From Clostridium_AW sp963515715 (GTDB lineage Bacteria > Bacillota > Clostridia > Clostridiales > Clostridiaceae): a DNA stretch of 64,000 nucleotides. The translations under genes and the position numbers were made by a program. Of the stretch, positions 40,507 to 49,109 are shown in pieces; the first letter of the stretch is position 1, and every line of letters starts with the position of its first letter. The notes beneath the pieces were generated by a model. That model made no database searches. It saw only the letters and a program-made list of their open reading frames with translations, and had not been told where the DNA came from. Where the stretch lies: positions 1 through 64,000 of the forward strand of contig NZ_CAUPZS010000003.1 of assembly GCF_963515715.1 (NCBI RefSeq). The letters are read 5' to 3'.

Positions 40507-41178
40507 TTACATGCATTTATAAGTTGTCTTTGGTCGTCCCACTTCACCATATTCAACATCTCTGCACACCTCTTCAATAAGGTTTAAATATTCTAAATAT
40601 CTTCTTATAGTAACCCTTGATAGCTTCATTTCTTCCGCTATCTCCTCACAGGTAAAATATTCTTGTTCATATCTTTTTATGAAGTTCTTAATTCTATTTA
40701 ATGTTCTTTCATTTATACCCTTCTGTACATCCTCGTTAAATATTATACTATTGGCATTCGTAATTTTATCTATATCCCCTTGATTGATTGTAGGTTTTGA
40801 ATTAAATATCCTATATCTCATCTTAAATTTATTTAACGCATCTCTAAATCTTTCATATTCAAAAGGTTTTATAAGATAATCAACTGCTCCTAATTTTAAA
40901 ACTTCATTTAATATATCAGTATCATCTGCAGCTGTTACCATTATTATATCAGTCATAATATTTAAACTTCGTAATTCTTTTAAGAAACTTAAACCATCAA
41001 GTTTGGGCATGTATTGATCTAATATTATTAGGTTTACTTCTTTTTCTTTAATTAATCCTAAGGCTTCCTTTCCATTGTTGCATACGCCTATTACAATAAA
41101 TTCATCTATGCTCTCCACATATTTTCTATTAATTTGAGCAACCATTGGATCATCTTCAACAATTAAAACCTTAATCAT
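40507..41178 (-). CDS. CitB/DcuR-family response regulator
   Basis: 223 residues. Receiver domain at 1-120 with VLIVEDDPMVAQINRKYV, phospho-acceptor Asp in LIILDQYMPKLDGL near residue 54 and Lys in LIKPFEYERF near residue 105; C-terminal helix-turn-helix near residues 165-205 (FTCEEIAEEMKLSRVTIRRY). Family members activate citrate, malate or fumarate genes. Its start lies one base after the sensor kinase stop. Probable target is the malic enzyme operon just downstream. Confidence 0.94.
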   Translation of the reverse strand: MIKVLIVEDDPMVAQINRKYVESIDEFIVIGVCNNGKEALGLIKEKEVNLIILDQYMPKLDGLSFLKELRSLNIMTDIIMVTAADDTDILNEVLKLGAVDYLIKPFEYERFRDALNKFKMRYRIFNSKPTINQGDIDKITNANSIIFNEDVQKGINERTLNRIKNFIKRYEQEYFTCEEIAEEMKLSRVTIRRYLEYLNLIEEVCRDVEYGEVGRPKTTYKCM

Positions 41179-41179
41179 A

Positions 41180-42769
41180 TTAATCCCCCTTTGGAATAAT
41201 TACTTTAACTTCTGATCCTTTGGTAGGTTCGGTAAAGAAATAGATTTCTCCCTTTAAATTATCTAATATTCTTTTAACCATAAAAAGCCCCCTACCCCTA
41301 TTCTCTCCTTTAGTAGAAAAGCCACTATTAAATACATATTTGATATTTTCTTTTTCAATTCCATCTCCTGTATCAATGACCTTTATAAGTATACTTTTGT
41401 CACTTTCTAATATAAGTATTTCTACATTCTTTTCATCCTTTTCAGTTATACTTACAGCTTCAATAGCATTTTCAAGGAGATTTCCCACTATGGTGACTAT
41501 ATTATGGCTATTGATTTTACCACCACATTTATTTAGTGTGCTTTTAGGATTTATGCTTAAGTCCACCCCCATTTCCTTAGCTCTGCTTATTTTTCCTAGC
41601 ATAAGAGCTGCCACTGTAGAGTCTTTAATTCTATTGATTACAATACTTGTTTTTTGTTGATGAATCTTAGTTTGCTTGATTATATACCTTTTAGCTTCAT
41701 CCGTTTCTCCAATGTGAATTAATCCTAAGATCACATGAAGTTTATTTAAAAACTCATGATTATTAGCTCTTAGTGCCTCTACTACTTGTTTTATTCCTGT
41801 TACTTCTTCTGCAAGTCTTGTCAATTCTGTTTTATCTCTGAAAATTGTTACAGCGCCAATGACTTTTTCTTTTTCTAATATAGGAATTCTATTAGTTAAT
41901 ATTATTGTATCATTTATTATCATCTCTTTGTTATATTGGGCTTCACCAGATAAAAATACTTCTGGCAAATTAGAATTAGGAATTAACTTAAATACATCTT
42001 CTCCAATAATATCTTCTTTTCCTCCCAAAATTTCAATAGCTGCCCTATTATAAAGAGTGATTTTAAGATTTTCATCTACAGCTACTATCCCTTCATCTAG
42101 CGAATCCAATACTTCCTGTTTTTGAATGAATAATTTCGATATCTGTTCCGCTTCATATCCTAATAAGGAATTCTTTATACTGTTTGAAATTATTAATGAA
42201 CTAACAGCACCAATCATCAGCCCTGAAGTAACCACTAATATTATTGCAACTAATATTTCATAATTATATGTTTCTATGCTTTTCATGGTTACCTTTGCAG
42301 TTACATAGCCTACTGGTAAGTTATTTTCATCTCTTACTGGAACAAATGTAATAATAAGCCTACCAAAATTTTCTATCATATCTTTTAAATATATGTTATT
42401 TTTTAAGGCCGCTTCTTCACCTATGCTTATATCTTCACTAGTTCCAATCTCTTCCAAATTAGAATTTGCATATGTATTCCCACTTAAATCCATTATTGCT
42501 ATTTGGTCTATATTCTTAGAGGATACTGCTATATCTTTTATGTATTTTTGTAAAGGTTCTTTTTCTCCTTTATCTTTTAGAATTTCTATAACCATTGGGG
42601 ATTTTGAAAGTATTTTAGTAGTATTCATCAAGTTAATTTCCATTTCTTTTCTAACCCAAGACATCCTAAGTTGGCTCATAAACACAACAGTGATTGCCAA
42701 GGATATAAAAACAACTGCAAAACTTAAATATACTATTTTGGTTTTTAGTTTAATATTGTTATTAACCAT
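41180..42769 (-). CDS. CitA/DcuS-family sensor histidine kinase
   Basis: 529 residues: membrane span near 12-32, extracytoplasmic single-Cache sensor to about 165, second span near 168-190, PAS domain near 212-320, the dimerisation/phosphotransfer helix with ALRANNHEFLNKLHVILG near residue 340, and an ATPase domain with NLLENAIEAV, DTGDGI and GRGLFMVKRIL. This order is typical of sensors for citrate and C4-dicarboxylates. Coupled to the response regulator gene downstream. With the malate/aspartate genes it points to a C4-dicarboxylate ligand. Confidence 0.94.
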   Translation of the reverse strand: MVNNNIKLKTKIVYLSFAVVFISLAITVVFMSQLRMSWVRKEMEINLMNTTKILSKSPMVIEILKDKGEKEPLQKYIKDIAVSSKNIDQIAIMDLSGNTYANSNLEEIGTSEDISIGEEAALKNNIYLKDMIENFGRLIITFVPVRDENNLPVGYVTAKVTMKSIETYNYEILVAIILVVTSGLMIGAVSSLIISNSIKNSLLGYEAEQISKLFIQKQEVLDSLDEGIVAVDENLKITLYNRAAIEILGGKEDIIGEDVFKLIPNSNLPEVFLSGEAQYNKEMIINDTIILTNRIPILEKEKVIGAVTIFRDKTELTRLAEEVTGIKQVVEALRANNHEFLNKLHVILGLIHIGETDEAKRYIIKQTKIHQQKTSIVINRIKDSTVAALMLGKISRAKEMGVDLSINPKSTLNKCGGKINSHNIVTIVGNLLENAIEAVSITEKDEKNVEILILESDKSILIKVIDTGDGIEKENIKYVFNSGFSTKGENRGRGLFMVKRILDNLKGEIYFFTEPTKGSEVKVIIPKGD

Positions 42770-42794
42770 ACTTTCTCACCCCAATTTTAAGGAA

Positions 42795-43697
42795 TTACTT
42801 TTTACCTGTTTTATAGCTTCCTTCAACCACATTAAACTTTATGTTTTTTCCATCGCTAGTTGCTATAATATCTCCTGCTTCATCCACTCTGTAAATCTTA
42901 ATCCCCATTTTTTCAACTCTGTCCATAACTTCCTTATGTGGATGTCCATAATCATTTCCCTTGCCAAGAGTAATTACTCCATACTCTGGATTTACTTCTT
43001 TTAAAAATGCTGCTGAGCTAGAAGTTTTGCTTCCATGATGTCCTAATTTAATTACATCTGCTTTAATATCAAATCCATTTTTAATTATTTCTTTTTCCGC
43101 TAGAGTTTCTGCATCTCCAGTAAATAGGAAAGAATTATCACCATAAGTAACTTTTAATGCAATGGAATAATTATTTGTATTTTCATAAGTAGAACTATTA
43201 GGTGCTAATAGCAAAACTTCCGCATCCCCTAGTTTAAAAGTTTCACCTGGCTTTGGAGCTGTTGCCTTTAAATTTTTCTTTTTCATGCTAGCAACCACAT
43301 CTTTAAAAGTTTTTGTATTAGCTGTTGCTTTTGGCATGTACATTTTTCCTATATCATAATTATCTATAACCACATCTATTCCACCAATATGATCTTCATG
43401 GGGATGAGTAGCTATTAAGTAATCTATTTTTTCAACTCCTGTCTTTTTTAAATAGCTCAATACTTTATCTGCTGATGCATTAGGTCCTCCATCAATTAAC
43501 ATATAATTGTTTTCATATTGTACTAATATGCTATCTCCTTGTCCGACATCTATGAAATGAACCTGTAGTTTTCCATTCCCCTTAGCTCCATCCTTTTCAA
43601 AAATCAGATCAATTTCTTCTACACATCCAAATAGAAATAAAGAAAATACCATAATTAAACCAAATACTATATATTTAGCTGCGTTTTTTTTCTTCAA
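42795..43697 (-). CDS. ComEC/Rec2-like metallo-beta-lactamase-fold lipoprotein
   Basis: 300 residues with TTG start behind GAGGAG. A lipoprotein signal (KKKNAAKYIVFGLIMVFS, lipobox LFGC at about residue 25) is followed by a metallo-beta-lactamase domain: HFIDVGQGDSILVQ, LIDGGPNAS, THPHEDHIGG with the zinc ligands, SFLFTGDAE, and LGHHGSKTSSSAAFLKEV. This matches the hydrolase domain of ComEC without its membrane channel. It should be anchored outside the membrane. Possible extracellular nuclease or phosphodiesterase; not proven. It sits just upstream of the sensor kinase gene, apparently unrelated in function. Confidence 0.88.
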   Translation of the reverse strand: MKKKNAAKYIVFGLIMVFSLFLFGCVEEIDLIFEKDGAKGNGKLQVHFIDVGQGDSILVQYENNYMLIDGGPNASADKVLSYLKKTGVEKIDYLIATHPHEDHIGGIDVVIDNYDIGKMYMPKATANTKTFKDVVASMKKKNLKATAPKPGETFKLGDAEVLLLAPNSSTYENTNNYSIALKVTYGDNSFLFTGDAETLAEKEIIKNGFDIKADVIKLGHHGSKTSSSAAFLKEVNPEYGVITLGKGNDYGHPHKEVMDRVEKMGIKIYRVDEAGDIIATSDGKNIKFNVVEGSYKTGKK

Positions 43698-43780
43698 ATA
43701 ATCATCTCCTCTAAACAAAGTATCCTCTAAACCAATTATAGTAATTCATAGGTAAGTTGTACAGGTCATTTGCAAACTAA

Positions 43781-43825
43781 AAAGGAAAAAGGCTGTAAAA
43801 GCAAATCAAATTTACTTCTACAACC
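43781..43825 (-). terminator. Terminator of the tyrosine phenol-lyase gene
   Basis: Minus strand GGTTGTAGAAGTAAATT pairs, with some G-U, with GATTTGCTTTTACAGCC, followed by TTTTTCCTTTTT, about 42 bp after the stop. Confidence 0.7.
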
Positions 43826-43866
43826 TATATCAATGGGATTTAAGCTCTCTCTTTTTTGCTAGATAT

Positions 43867-45246
43867 TTATTCAATAGGCTCAAATATTCCAGTAAAAAAT
43901 CTTAGCACTGGTGGCTCATAGACCCATTTCAATCCTTTTATTCTATCTCTTTTCTTATATACTTCAATAATAGATTCAGCTACATAATCCAAATGAGCAT
44001 ATGTGTATACCCTTCTTGGAATTGCTAGTCTAACTAATTCCAATTTTGGATAGTGATTTTCACCAGTTTTAACATCCCTGCCAGCAGATACTATTCCTCT
44101 TTCCACCGTTCTAACTCCTGAATGTACATATATTTCTGCGGTTAATGCTTGAGCGGGTAATTGTTCTTGAGTTAAATGTGGCAAAAACCCTCTTGCATCT
44201 AAAAATACCGCATGTCCTCCTATTGGTTTAACAATAGGCACTCCGGCTTCATCTAATTTTTCTCCAAGATATTCAATTTGCTTTACTCTATGTTTTATAT
44301 AGTGATAGTCCATAGCTTCATGAAGCCCCCTAGCTAGTGCCTCCATATCCCTTCCTGCCATTCCACCGTAGCTTGGCATCCCTTCATAAACAACTACTAA
44401 GCTAGTAGCCTTTTGATATAATTCCTCTTCATTTATAGCTAAGAATCCACCTATATTTACTATACCATCTTTTTTCCCACTCATAGTGCAACCATCCGAA
44501 TAAGAAAACATTTCCCTTACTATTTCCTTTATAGTTTTATTTTCATAACCTATTTCTCTTTCTTTTATGAAATAAGCATTTTCTACGCATCTTGTGGCAT
44601 CAAACATCACTCTTATACCGTATTTTTTAGACATTTCATAAACTTGTTTTAAATTTCCCATGCTTACTGGCTGTCCACCTGCTAAGTTAACTGTTACAGC
44701 AACACATATATATGGTATTTTTTCAGCACCAACCTCTTTAATCAATACTTCATATTTATTCAAATCCACATTTCCCTTAAATGGTACATCCCCTCTATTT
44801 GGGTCGTGAGCCTCATCTATGATTACATCTACAAAATTACCACCGTTTATCTCTTGGTGCGCTCTTGTTGTTGTAAAATACATATTTCCCGGAACATAGT
44901 CCCCTTCTTTTATAGTTATTTGAGATAATAAGTTTTCAGCTCCCCTTCCCTGGTGAGTTGGGACTACATATTTAAATCCAAACAACTCTTGAACAGCTTT
45001 CTCTAAATTGTAAAAATTATCACTTCCTGCATAAGCTTCGTCCCCCATCATAAGTCCAGCCCACTGATTATCACTCATAGCATTAGTTCCGCTATCCGTT
45101 AATAAATCGATATATACTTCCTTGCTTTTTAGATAAAATGAATTATACCCACATCTTATTATAGCTTTTTCCCTTTCTTCTCTAGATAAGATATTCAACG
45201 GCTCCACCGCTTTAATTTTAAATGGTTCTGGCATGTACTTGCTCAT
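43867..45246 (-). CDS. tpl: Tyrosine phenol-lyase
   Basis: PLP enzyme splitting L-tyrosine into phenol, pyruvate and ammonia. 459 residues. Seen: DLLTDSGTNAMSDNQWAG, PTHQGRGAENLLSQ near residue 97, GNMYFTTTRAHQE, PLP Lys in CTMSGKKDGIVNIGG near residue 255, and LRFFTGIF at the C terminus. Tryptophanase has His in place of the first Phe of the RFFT stretch, and the whole protein follows tyrosine phenol-lyase more closely, so tryptophanase is the less likely reading. The ATG at 45246 has AAGGGGG upstream; a longer in-frame start 40 codons earlier lacks one. Divergent from a Crp/Fnr-type regulator. Confidence 0.9.
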   Translation of the reverse strand: MSKYMPEPFKIKAVEPLNILSREEREKAIIRCGYNSFYLKSKEVYIDLLTDSGTNAMSDNQWAGLMMGDEAYAGSDNFYNLEKAVQELFGFKYVVPTHQGRGAENLLSQITIKEGDYVPGNMYFTTTRAHQEINGGNFVDVIIDEAHDPNRGDVPFKGNVDLNKYEVLIKEVGAEKIPYICVAVTVNLAGGQPVSMGNLKQVYEMSKKYGIRVMFDATRCVENAYFIKEREIGYENKTIKEIVREMFSYSDGCTMSGKKDGIVNIGGFLAINEEELYQKATSLVVVYEGMPSYGGMAGRDMEALARGLHEAMDYHYIKHRVKQIEYLGEKLDEAGVPIVKPIGGHAVFLDARGFLPHLTQEQLPAQALTAEIYVHSGVRTVERGIVSAGRDVKTGENHYPKLELVRLAIPRRVYTYAHLDYVAESIIEVYKKRDRIKGLKWVYEPPVLRFFTGIFEPIE

Positions 45247-45507
45247 AAAAATTTCCCCCTTAAACCCCAGTAATTTAAAATTTATTATAAAATACAATCC
45301 AAACATACATCTTTCTAACATGCTATTAAACATTTTAGTCACAGGTAAATAATTCCTTAATTTCATGTTAGCATAAATATCATTATAAAAATGTAGCCAC
45401 CACTACCATTTACTATATTTTTTTACTTTTATTTATAATGATATGTTTGATATAATTAAAATGCAGAATTATATCTTAAAATAAATACATATATAAGGGT
45501 GAGTTTT

Positions 45508-46212
45508 ATGAATGATTACTTAGAGCATTTTAGTGATGATAGCTTATTACCTTGGTTTGATTATAATGATATTGACTCCGCTCTTAAAAATTATCTTCAT
45601 TTAGGAGTAAAGAAATATTCTAAAAAAGGTACCTATATCGTTAAACAAGGAGAAACTATAGATAAAATACATTATCTACATAAAGGTAAGGTGAAAATTG
45701 TATTACTTACCGCAAGTGGACAAGAGAAAACATTTTGGTACGCTTTAGGAGGAAATATCGTAGGGTGTGTGCCTTACTACCACAATCTACCCTCCAACGC
45801 AGGAATGATTGCTGTAGAAGATTGTGAATTATTTTCTTTTGACAAAAAAACCTTTTCTGAAATATTGTTAAAAGAACCCTCCATTTATGAAGAAATGTTA
45901 ACTATAGTATCCAAAAAAATTAGAATATTAGTAAATACTATTCAAGATATATCTTTTTTAAATCCAACTGCTCGTGTGTGCAAACTGCTTTATCTCATGG
46001 CACAACATTACGGTGTCCAATGCCATGATGGAATAACTCTAAAACTAAATATTTCTCATTACGAAATCGCTTCTATTACTTCACTTCACAGAGTAACTGT
46101 TACAAAAATATTAAACTACTTAAGGCAAGAAAATATCATAAGTAAATCCAGGTCAAATTCTATAATAATAATAGATTTAAATAATCTATACAAAAATGCT
46201 TTTGAACTTTAA
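45508..46212 (+). CDS. Crp/Fnr-family transcriptional regulator
   Basis: 234 residues. Cyclic-nucleotide-binding-like beta roll near 20-125 (KGTYIVKQGETIDKIHYLHK, GQEKTFWYALGGNIVG) and a C-terminal winged helix with LNISHYEIASITSLHRVTVT near residue 190. No Cys cluster for an Fnr-type Fe-S centre is visible at the N terminus. ATG at 45508 is preferred over a GTG three codons earlier, which overlaps the AAGGGTGAG site. Divergent from tpl across 261 bp, so control of tpl is plausible; effector unknown. Confidence 0.9.
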   Translation: MNDYLEHFSDDSLLPWFDYNDIDSALKNYLHLGVKKYSKKGTYIVKQGETIDKIHYLHKGKVKIVLLTASGQEKTFWYALGGNIVGCVPYYHNLPSNAGMIAVEDCELFSFDKKTFSEILLKEPSIYEEMLTIVSKKIRILVNTIQDISFLNPTARVCKLLYLMAQHYGVQCHDGITLKLNISHYEIASITSLHRVTVTKILNYLRQENIISKSRSNSIIIIDLNNLYKNAFEL

Positions 46213-46232
46213 TTATAAATTTTCATCTAAAA

Positions 46233-46266
46233 AACTACCTAACTTGACTTCAAATTAGGTAGTTTT
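46233..46266. terminator. Bidirectional terminator between convergent genes
   Basis: AACTACCTAA pairs with TTAGGTAGTT around a ~13-base loop, with A-run before and TTTTT after, between the convergent Crp/Fnr and YedK-type genes. Confidence 0.85.
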
Positions 46267-46280
46267 TATTATTAAGAGTA

Positions 46281-46889
46281 TTAAAATAACAGTGACATCT
46301 GTTCATATCCACTATCTTCTGCAATCTTTAATGAGCCATCTTTATAGGGCTTTAATATTTCTTCTAAGTTATCATCTCCAGCCAGCCAAGCTTTCTCTTC
46401 TCCCAATTTAAACATAACCGGCATCCTATGGTGAATTTCACTCATCTCTTCATTAGCTTCCGTTGTTATAATTGTAAAAGCTTCATAAGCTTCTCCCTTT
46501 TCATTTAAAAAGGTATCATATAACGCTGCCATAGAAAAAATTTCTTCGTCTTTTAAGGAAATTTTATACTTTATCTTACTACCTTTTTCACCCTTCCATT
46601 CATAAAATCCATTAGCTGGAATTACACATCTATTTTTAAGGGCTTTTTTAAATAAATACTTATCTTCAATACTCTCACTTCTAGCATTTATTATTAAGTT
46701 TTTATTGCTTTTTAAGGTAAATCCCCATTTTATAAAATACAATTTATTATCCGCTTTAATTATAGGCGCTGTATTACTAGGGAATATTTCTTTTCCATTA
46801 AAATATTTTTCTTTTTCTTCTTTATTTATTAAATCAAAAGATGTTATAACATTTTCTAAATCACCATTCAAGAAAAACCTTCCACACAT
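46281..46889 (-). CDS. HMCES/YedK-family abasic-site processing protein
   Basis: 202 residues of the SRAP domain family. Met1 is followed by Cys2 in MCGRFFLNGD, which forms the DNA-protein crosslink with abasic sites; INARSESIEDKYLFKKAL near residue 70, CVIPANGFYEWKG near residue 90 and the active-site His in IHHRMPVMFK near residue 158 are all present. Protects replication-associated single-stranded DNA. Five bases follow the MutS-like gene, so the two may be cotranscribed. Confidence 0.92.
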   Translation of the reverse strand: MCGRFFLNGDLENVITSFDLINKEEKEKYFNGKEIFPSNTAPIIKADNKLYFIKWGFTLKSNKNLIINARSESIEDKYLFKKALKNRCVIPANGFYEWKGEKGSKIKYKISLKDEEIFSMAALYDTFLNEKGEAYEAFTIITTEANEEMSEIHHRMPVMFKLGEEKAWLAGDDNLEEILKPYKDGSLKIAEDSGYEQMSLLF

Positions 46890-46894
46890 ATAAT

Positions 46895-48706
46895 CTACTC
46901 CTCTTCAACCTCTATACCTGCTATTTTCATTAAATATAGAGCATTTCTAGTAGTTGATATTCCTTTTCTAAGTTTATAATCAAAGTGTATTTCGTTGTTC
47001 TTATAGTATTCTCTAAAATGATAGTTCTTAACTTTAGAATTATATTCTTCTAAGCTACCCAGCTCTAAATCATGGGTAGATACTAGCCCCAAAACCTTCT
47101 CTTTACTTAGTTTATTTATTAAAATTTTTGCTCCTGTATGCCTATCCACAGAGTTAGTTCCCTTAAATATTTCATCTAGCAAAAAGAATATTGGCTTTTT
47201 TATTTTAACTCCTTCAATAAGCTTATTGATCCTTAACAATTCCCCATAGAAAGAAGATATATTTCTCTCTAAATTATCGCTAATTCTCATGCATGTATAT
47301 ATATCCATCAAGGAACAAGTAAATTCCTCCGCAAACACTGGTGCTCCCATGTATGCAAGTAAAAGATTTATTCCAGTAGTCCTTAAAAAAGTACTTTTAC
47401 CAGACATGTTAGAGCCTGTTATCAAAAGAATTTTTTCTCCATCGCCTATGGAGAAATCATTCTTTACTGCTCTTTCTCCTAAAAGTGGGTGTCCAACCTT
47501 TTTCCCTCTTATTACAAGCTTTTCTTTCTGTATAGTGGGAGTAACCCAATTAGGATTTTCAAAACCAAGAACAGATATGCTGGATAGGGATTCGAATTCT
47601 CCTACAACTTCAAGCCACTCTTTTAAATAATCCCCCCATTTTTCCTTCCACATCTCCAATTTAATCATATGTTTATAATCCAATAGAAATAAGACATTAA
47701 ATATAGCATAAAAGAAATTGCTTCTATCAGAAATATTATTAGAAATATTCATTAATTCCTTTATAGCCGTTGAAGCTTTTTCATCTTCATTTTCAACTAT
47801 TATTTCCTTCAAGTTTACAAGATATTCAGAATGAAACTTTTCTTTTTCTATTAAACTTATCATATTGTAGTAGCTCTCTATGTATTTTTTATATAAAAAT
47901 ACAGTTTGTAATGCATAGTTTCTTTTCTTCTTATCATTAAACAATATTGCTACACTAATAAAAATAAAAGATAATGCTCCGTAATAATATAATCCTCCCA
48001 TGAGGTAAGATAATATTATAAATACTATAGTAAATAGCGGTATACTATTGGTTAAAGTTTTTATATAGGCTTTGCTATACAAATTCTCTCTATCAACACA
48101 CCAATTTAAAAGTCTATCTACATGTCCTTGTTTATCCTCTTTTAAAATCCCCTCTCCCTCAAATCTCTGTCTCCATCCTACATCCTTTCCTAACTCCTTT
48201 ATAGCTTCCTGTCTCTCTATTATTTCATCTTCACTATAATTATGGTCTTCTAGAGTACTTTTAAATTTAATTTTTCCCATAAAGGTGTTAGTACAATTGA
48301 TGTATTGAAAAAGTGAGCTGGGTCCAAATAAATCTAAATCTCCTGAGAATTGATGCTCTTCATCAATATAATCTTCTCCATCCTCTTTAAAACTTCTCCA
48401 CTTACCTTCTATTCTATCTATTCCTTTTTCATTAATATGTATAATTTTTTCCACCAAATCTTTATTTTTGATTAGCCTTTCATGTATCTTAGCTAAAAAA
48501 ACAAATAAGGAAATCCATAATAGGAATGATATCAGTGTAAAAATATAGCTATGCATTTTATAGGAAATAAAAAAAGAAAATATACACCCTCCTATAAAGG
48601 TTACAAATCTAAATATACTGATTAAATTAGCTATTTTTTTCTGTTTATTATACAAAGCATTGAATTTATTTTTTCTCCTTACATATACAGATTTTTTATC
48701 TTTCAA
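46895..48706 (-). CDS. Membrane-anchored MutS-like ATPase
   Basis: 603 residues. Only the C-terminal part resembles MutS: Walker A LLITGSNMSGKSTFLR near residue 431, Walker B FFLLDEIFKGTN near 507, and STHDLELG near 544. The mismatch-recognition domain is absent; instead there are two membrane spans near residues 30-72 and two near 218-258 with helical regions between them. The family is known from genome annotation only as MutS-related and its job is not established; a membrane-bound ATPase unlikely to do classical mismatch repair. Located upstream of the YedK-type DNA damage gene. Confidence 0.85.
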   Translation of the reverse strand: MKDKKSVYVRRKNKFNALYNKQKKIANLISIFRFVTFIGGCIFSFFISYKMHSYIFTLISFLLWISLFVFLAKIHERLIKNKDLVEKIIHINEKGIDRIEGKWRSFKEDGEDYIDEEHQFSGDLDLFGPSSLFQYINCTNTFMGKIKFKSTLEDHNYSEDEIIERQEAIKELGKDVGWRQRFEGEGILKEDKQGHVDRLLNWCVDRENLYSKAYIKTLTNSIPLFTIVFIILSYLMGGLYYYGALSFIFISVAILFNDKKKRNYALQTVFLYKKYIESYYNMISLIEKEKFHSEYLVNLKEIIVENEDEKASTAIKELMNISNNISDRSNFFYAIFNVLFLLDYKHMIKLEMWKEKWGDYLKEWLEVVGEFESLSSISVLGFENPNWVTPTIQKEKLVIRGKKVGHPLLGERAVKNDFSIGDGEKILLITGSNMSGKSTFLRTTGINLLLAYMGAPVFAEEFTCSLMDIYTCMRISDNLERNISSFYGELLRINKLIEGVKIKKPIFFLLDEIFKGTNSVDRHTGAKILINKLSKEKVLGLVSTHDLELGSLEEYNSKVKNYHFREYYKNNEIHFDYKLRKGISTTRNALYLMKIAGIEVEEE

Positions 48707-48802
48707 GTTCCTTCACCTACTTATTCTTCTTTAATGTCTTCTAAATTTATTATGCCACAATTAAACACTTTATCCAATAAATTTGTAAATAAAAGTATAT
48801 AA

Positions 48803-48830
48803 AAAATAAGCTCAAATTTGAGCTTATTTT
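48803..48830 (-). terminator. Perfect palindrome terminator overlapping a stop codon
   Basis: A 28-bp perfect palindrome centred on AAATTT (AAGCTCAAATTTGAGCTT core) ends in TTTT. It includes the TAA of the small winged-helix gene. Confidence 0.75.
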
Positions 48831-48997
48831 GCACTATAATAACATCTTTTTGGTGATTCAATTAATTCTTCTTTCTTTAAAGCTTTGATGGCTTTATCAA
48901 CTTCTGCCTTATCCACTCCTAATTTTTCAGCGATTTCTCCTGATTTTAGTGGTTCTGAACTCTTTAGTAACTCTAATACTTTATCCTTTATTTCCAT
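48824..48997 (-). CDS. Small winged-helix-like DNA-binding protein, 57 residues
   Basis: Reads MEIKDKVLELLKSSEPLKSG, then a helix-turn-helix-like GEIAEKLGVDKAEVDKAIKA, then KEELIESPKRCYYSAK. The spacing matches MarR/DsrD-type mini winged helices: helix, LKSGEIAEKLGV turn, recognition helix, wing. GGAGGG precedes the ATG. Intact, short, with its own terminator. Probably a regulator; target unknown. Confidence 0.75.
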   Translation of the reverse strand: MEIKDKVLELLKSSEPLKSGEIAEKLGVDKAEVDKAIKALKKEELIESPKRCYYSAK

Positions 48998-49109
48998 AGA
49001 AATTCCCTCCTAAGTATATTATTTTCCTTTTCTTACATATATAATAAACAATTATTAATTAAAAATCAATATTAATTAATAATTTGTTTTAAAAAATCCT
49101 ATATAAATA

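Noticed and set aside
43867..45246. Tryptophanase (TnaA)
   Set aside because: The protein follows tyrosine phenol-lyase in the THQGRGAENLLSQ, TTTR and RFFT stretches; tryptophanase has His in the last motif. No TnaC-like leader peptide was seen upstream.
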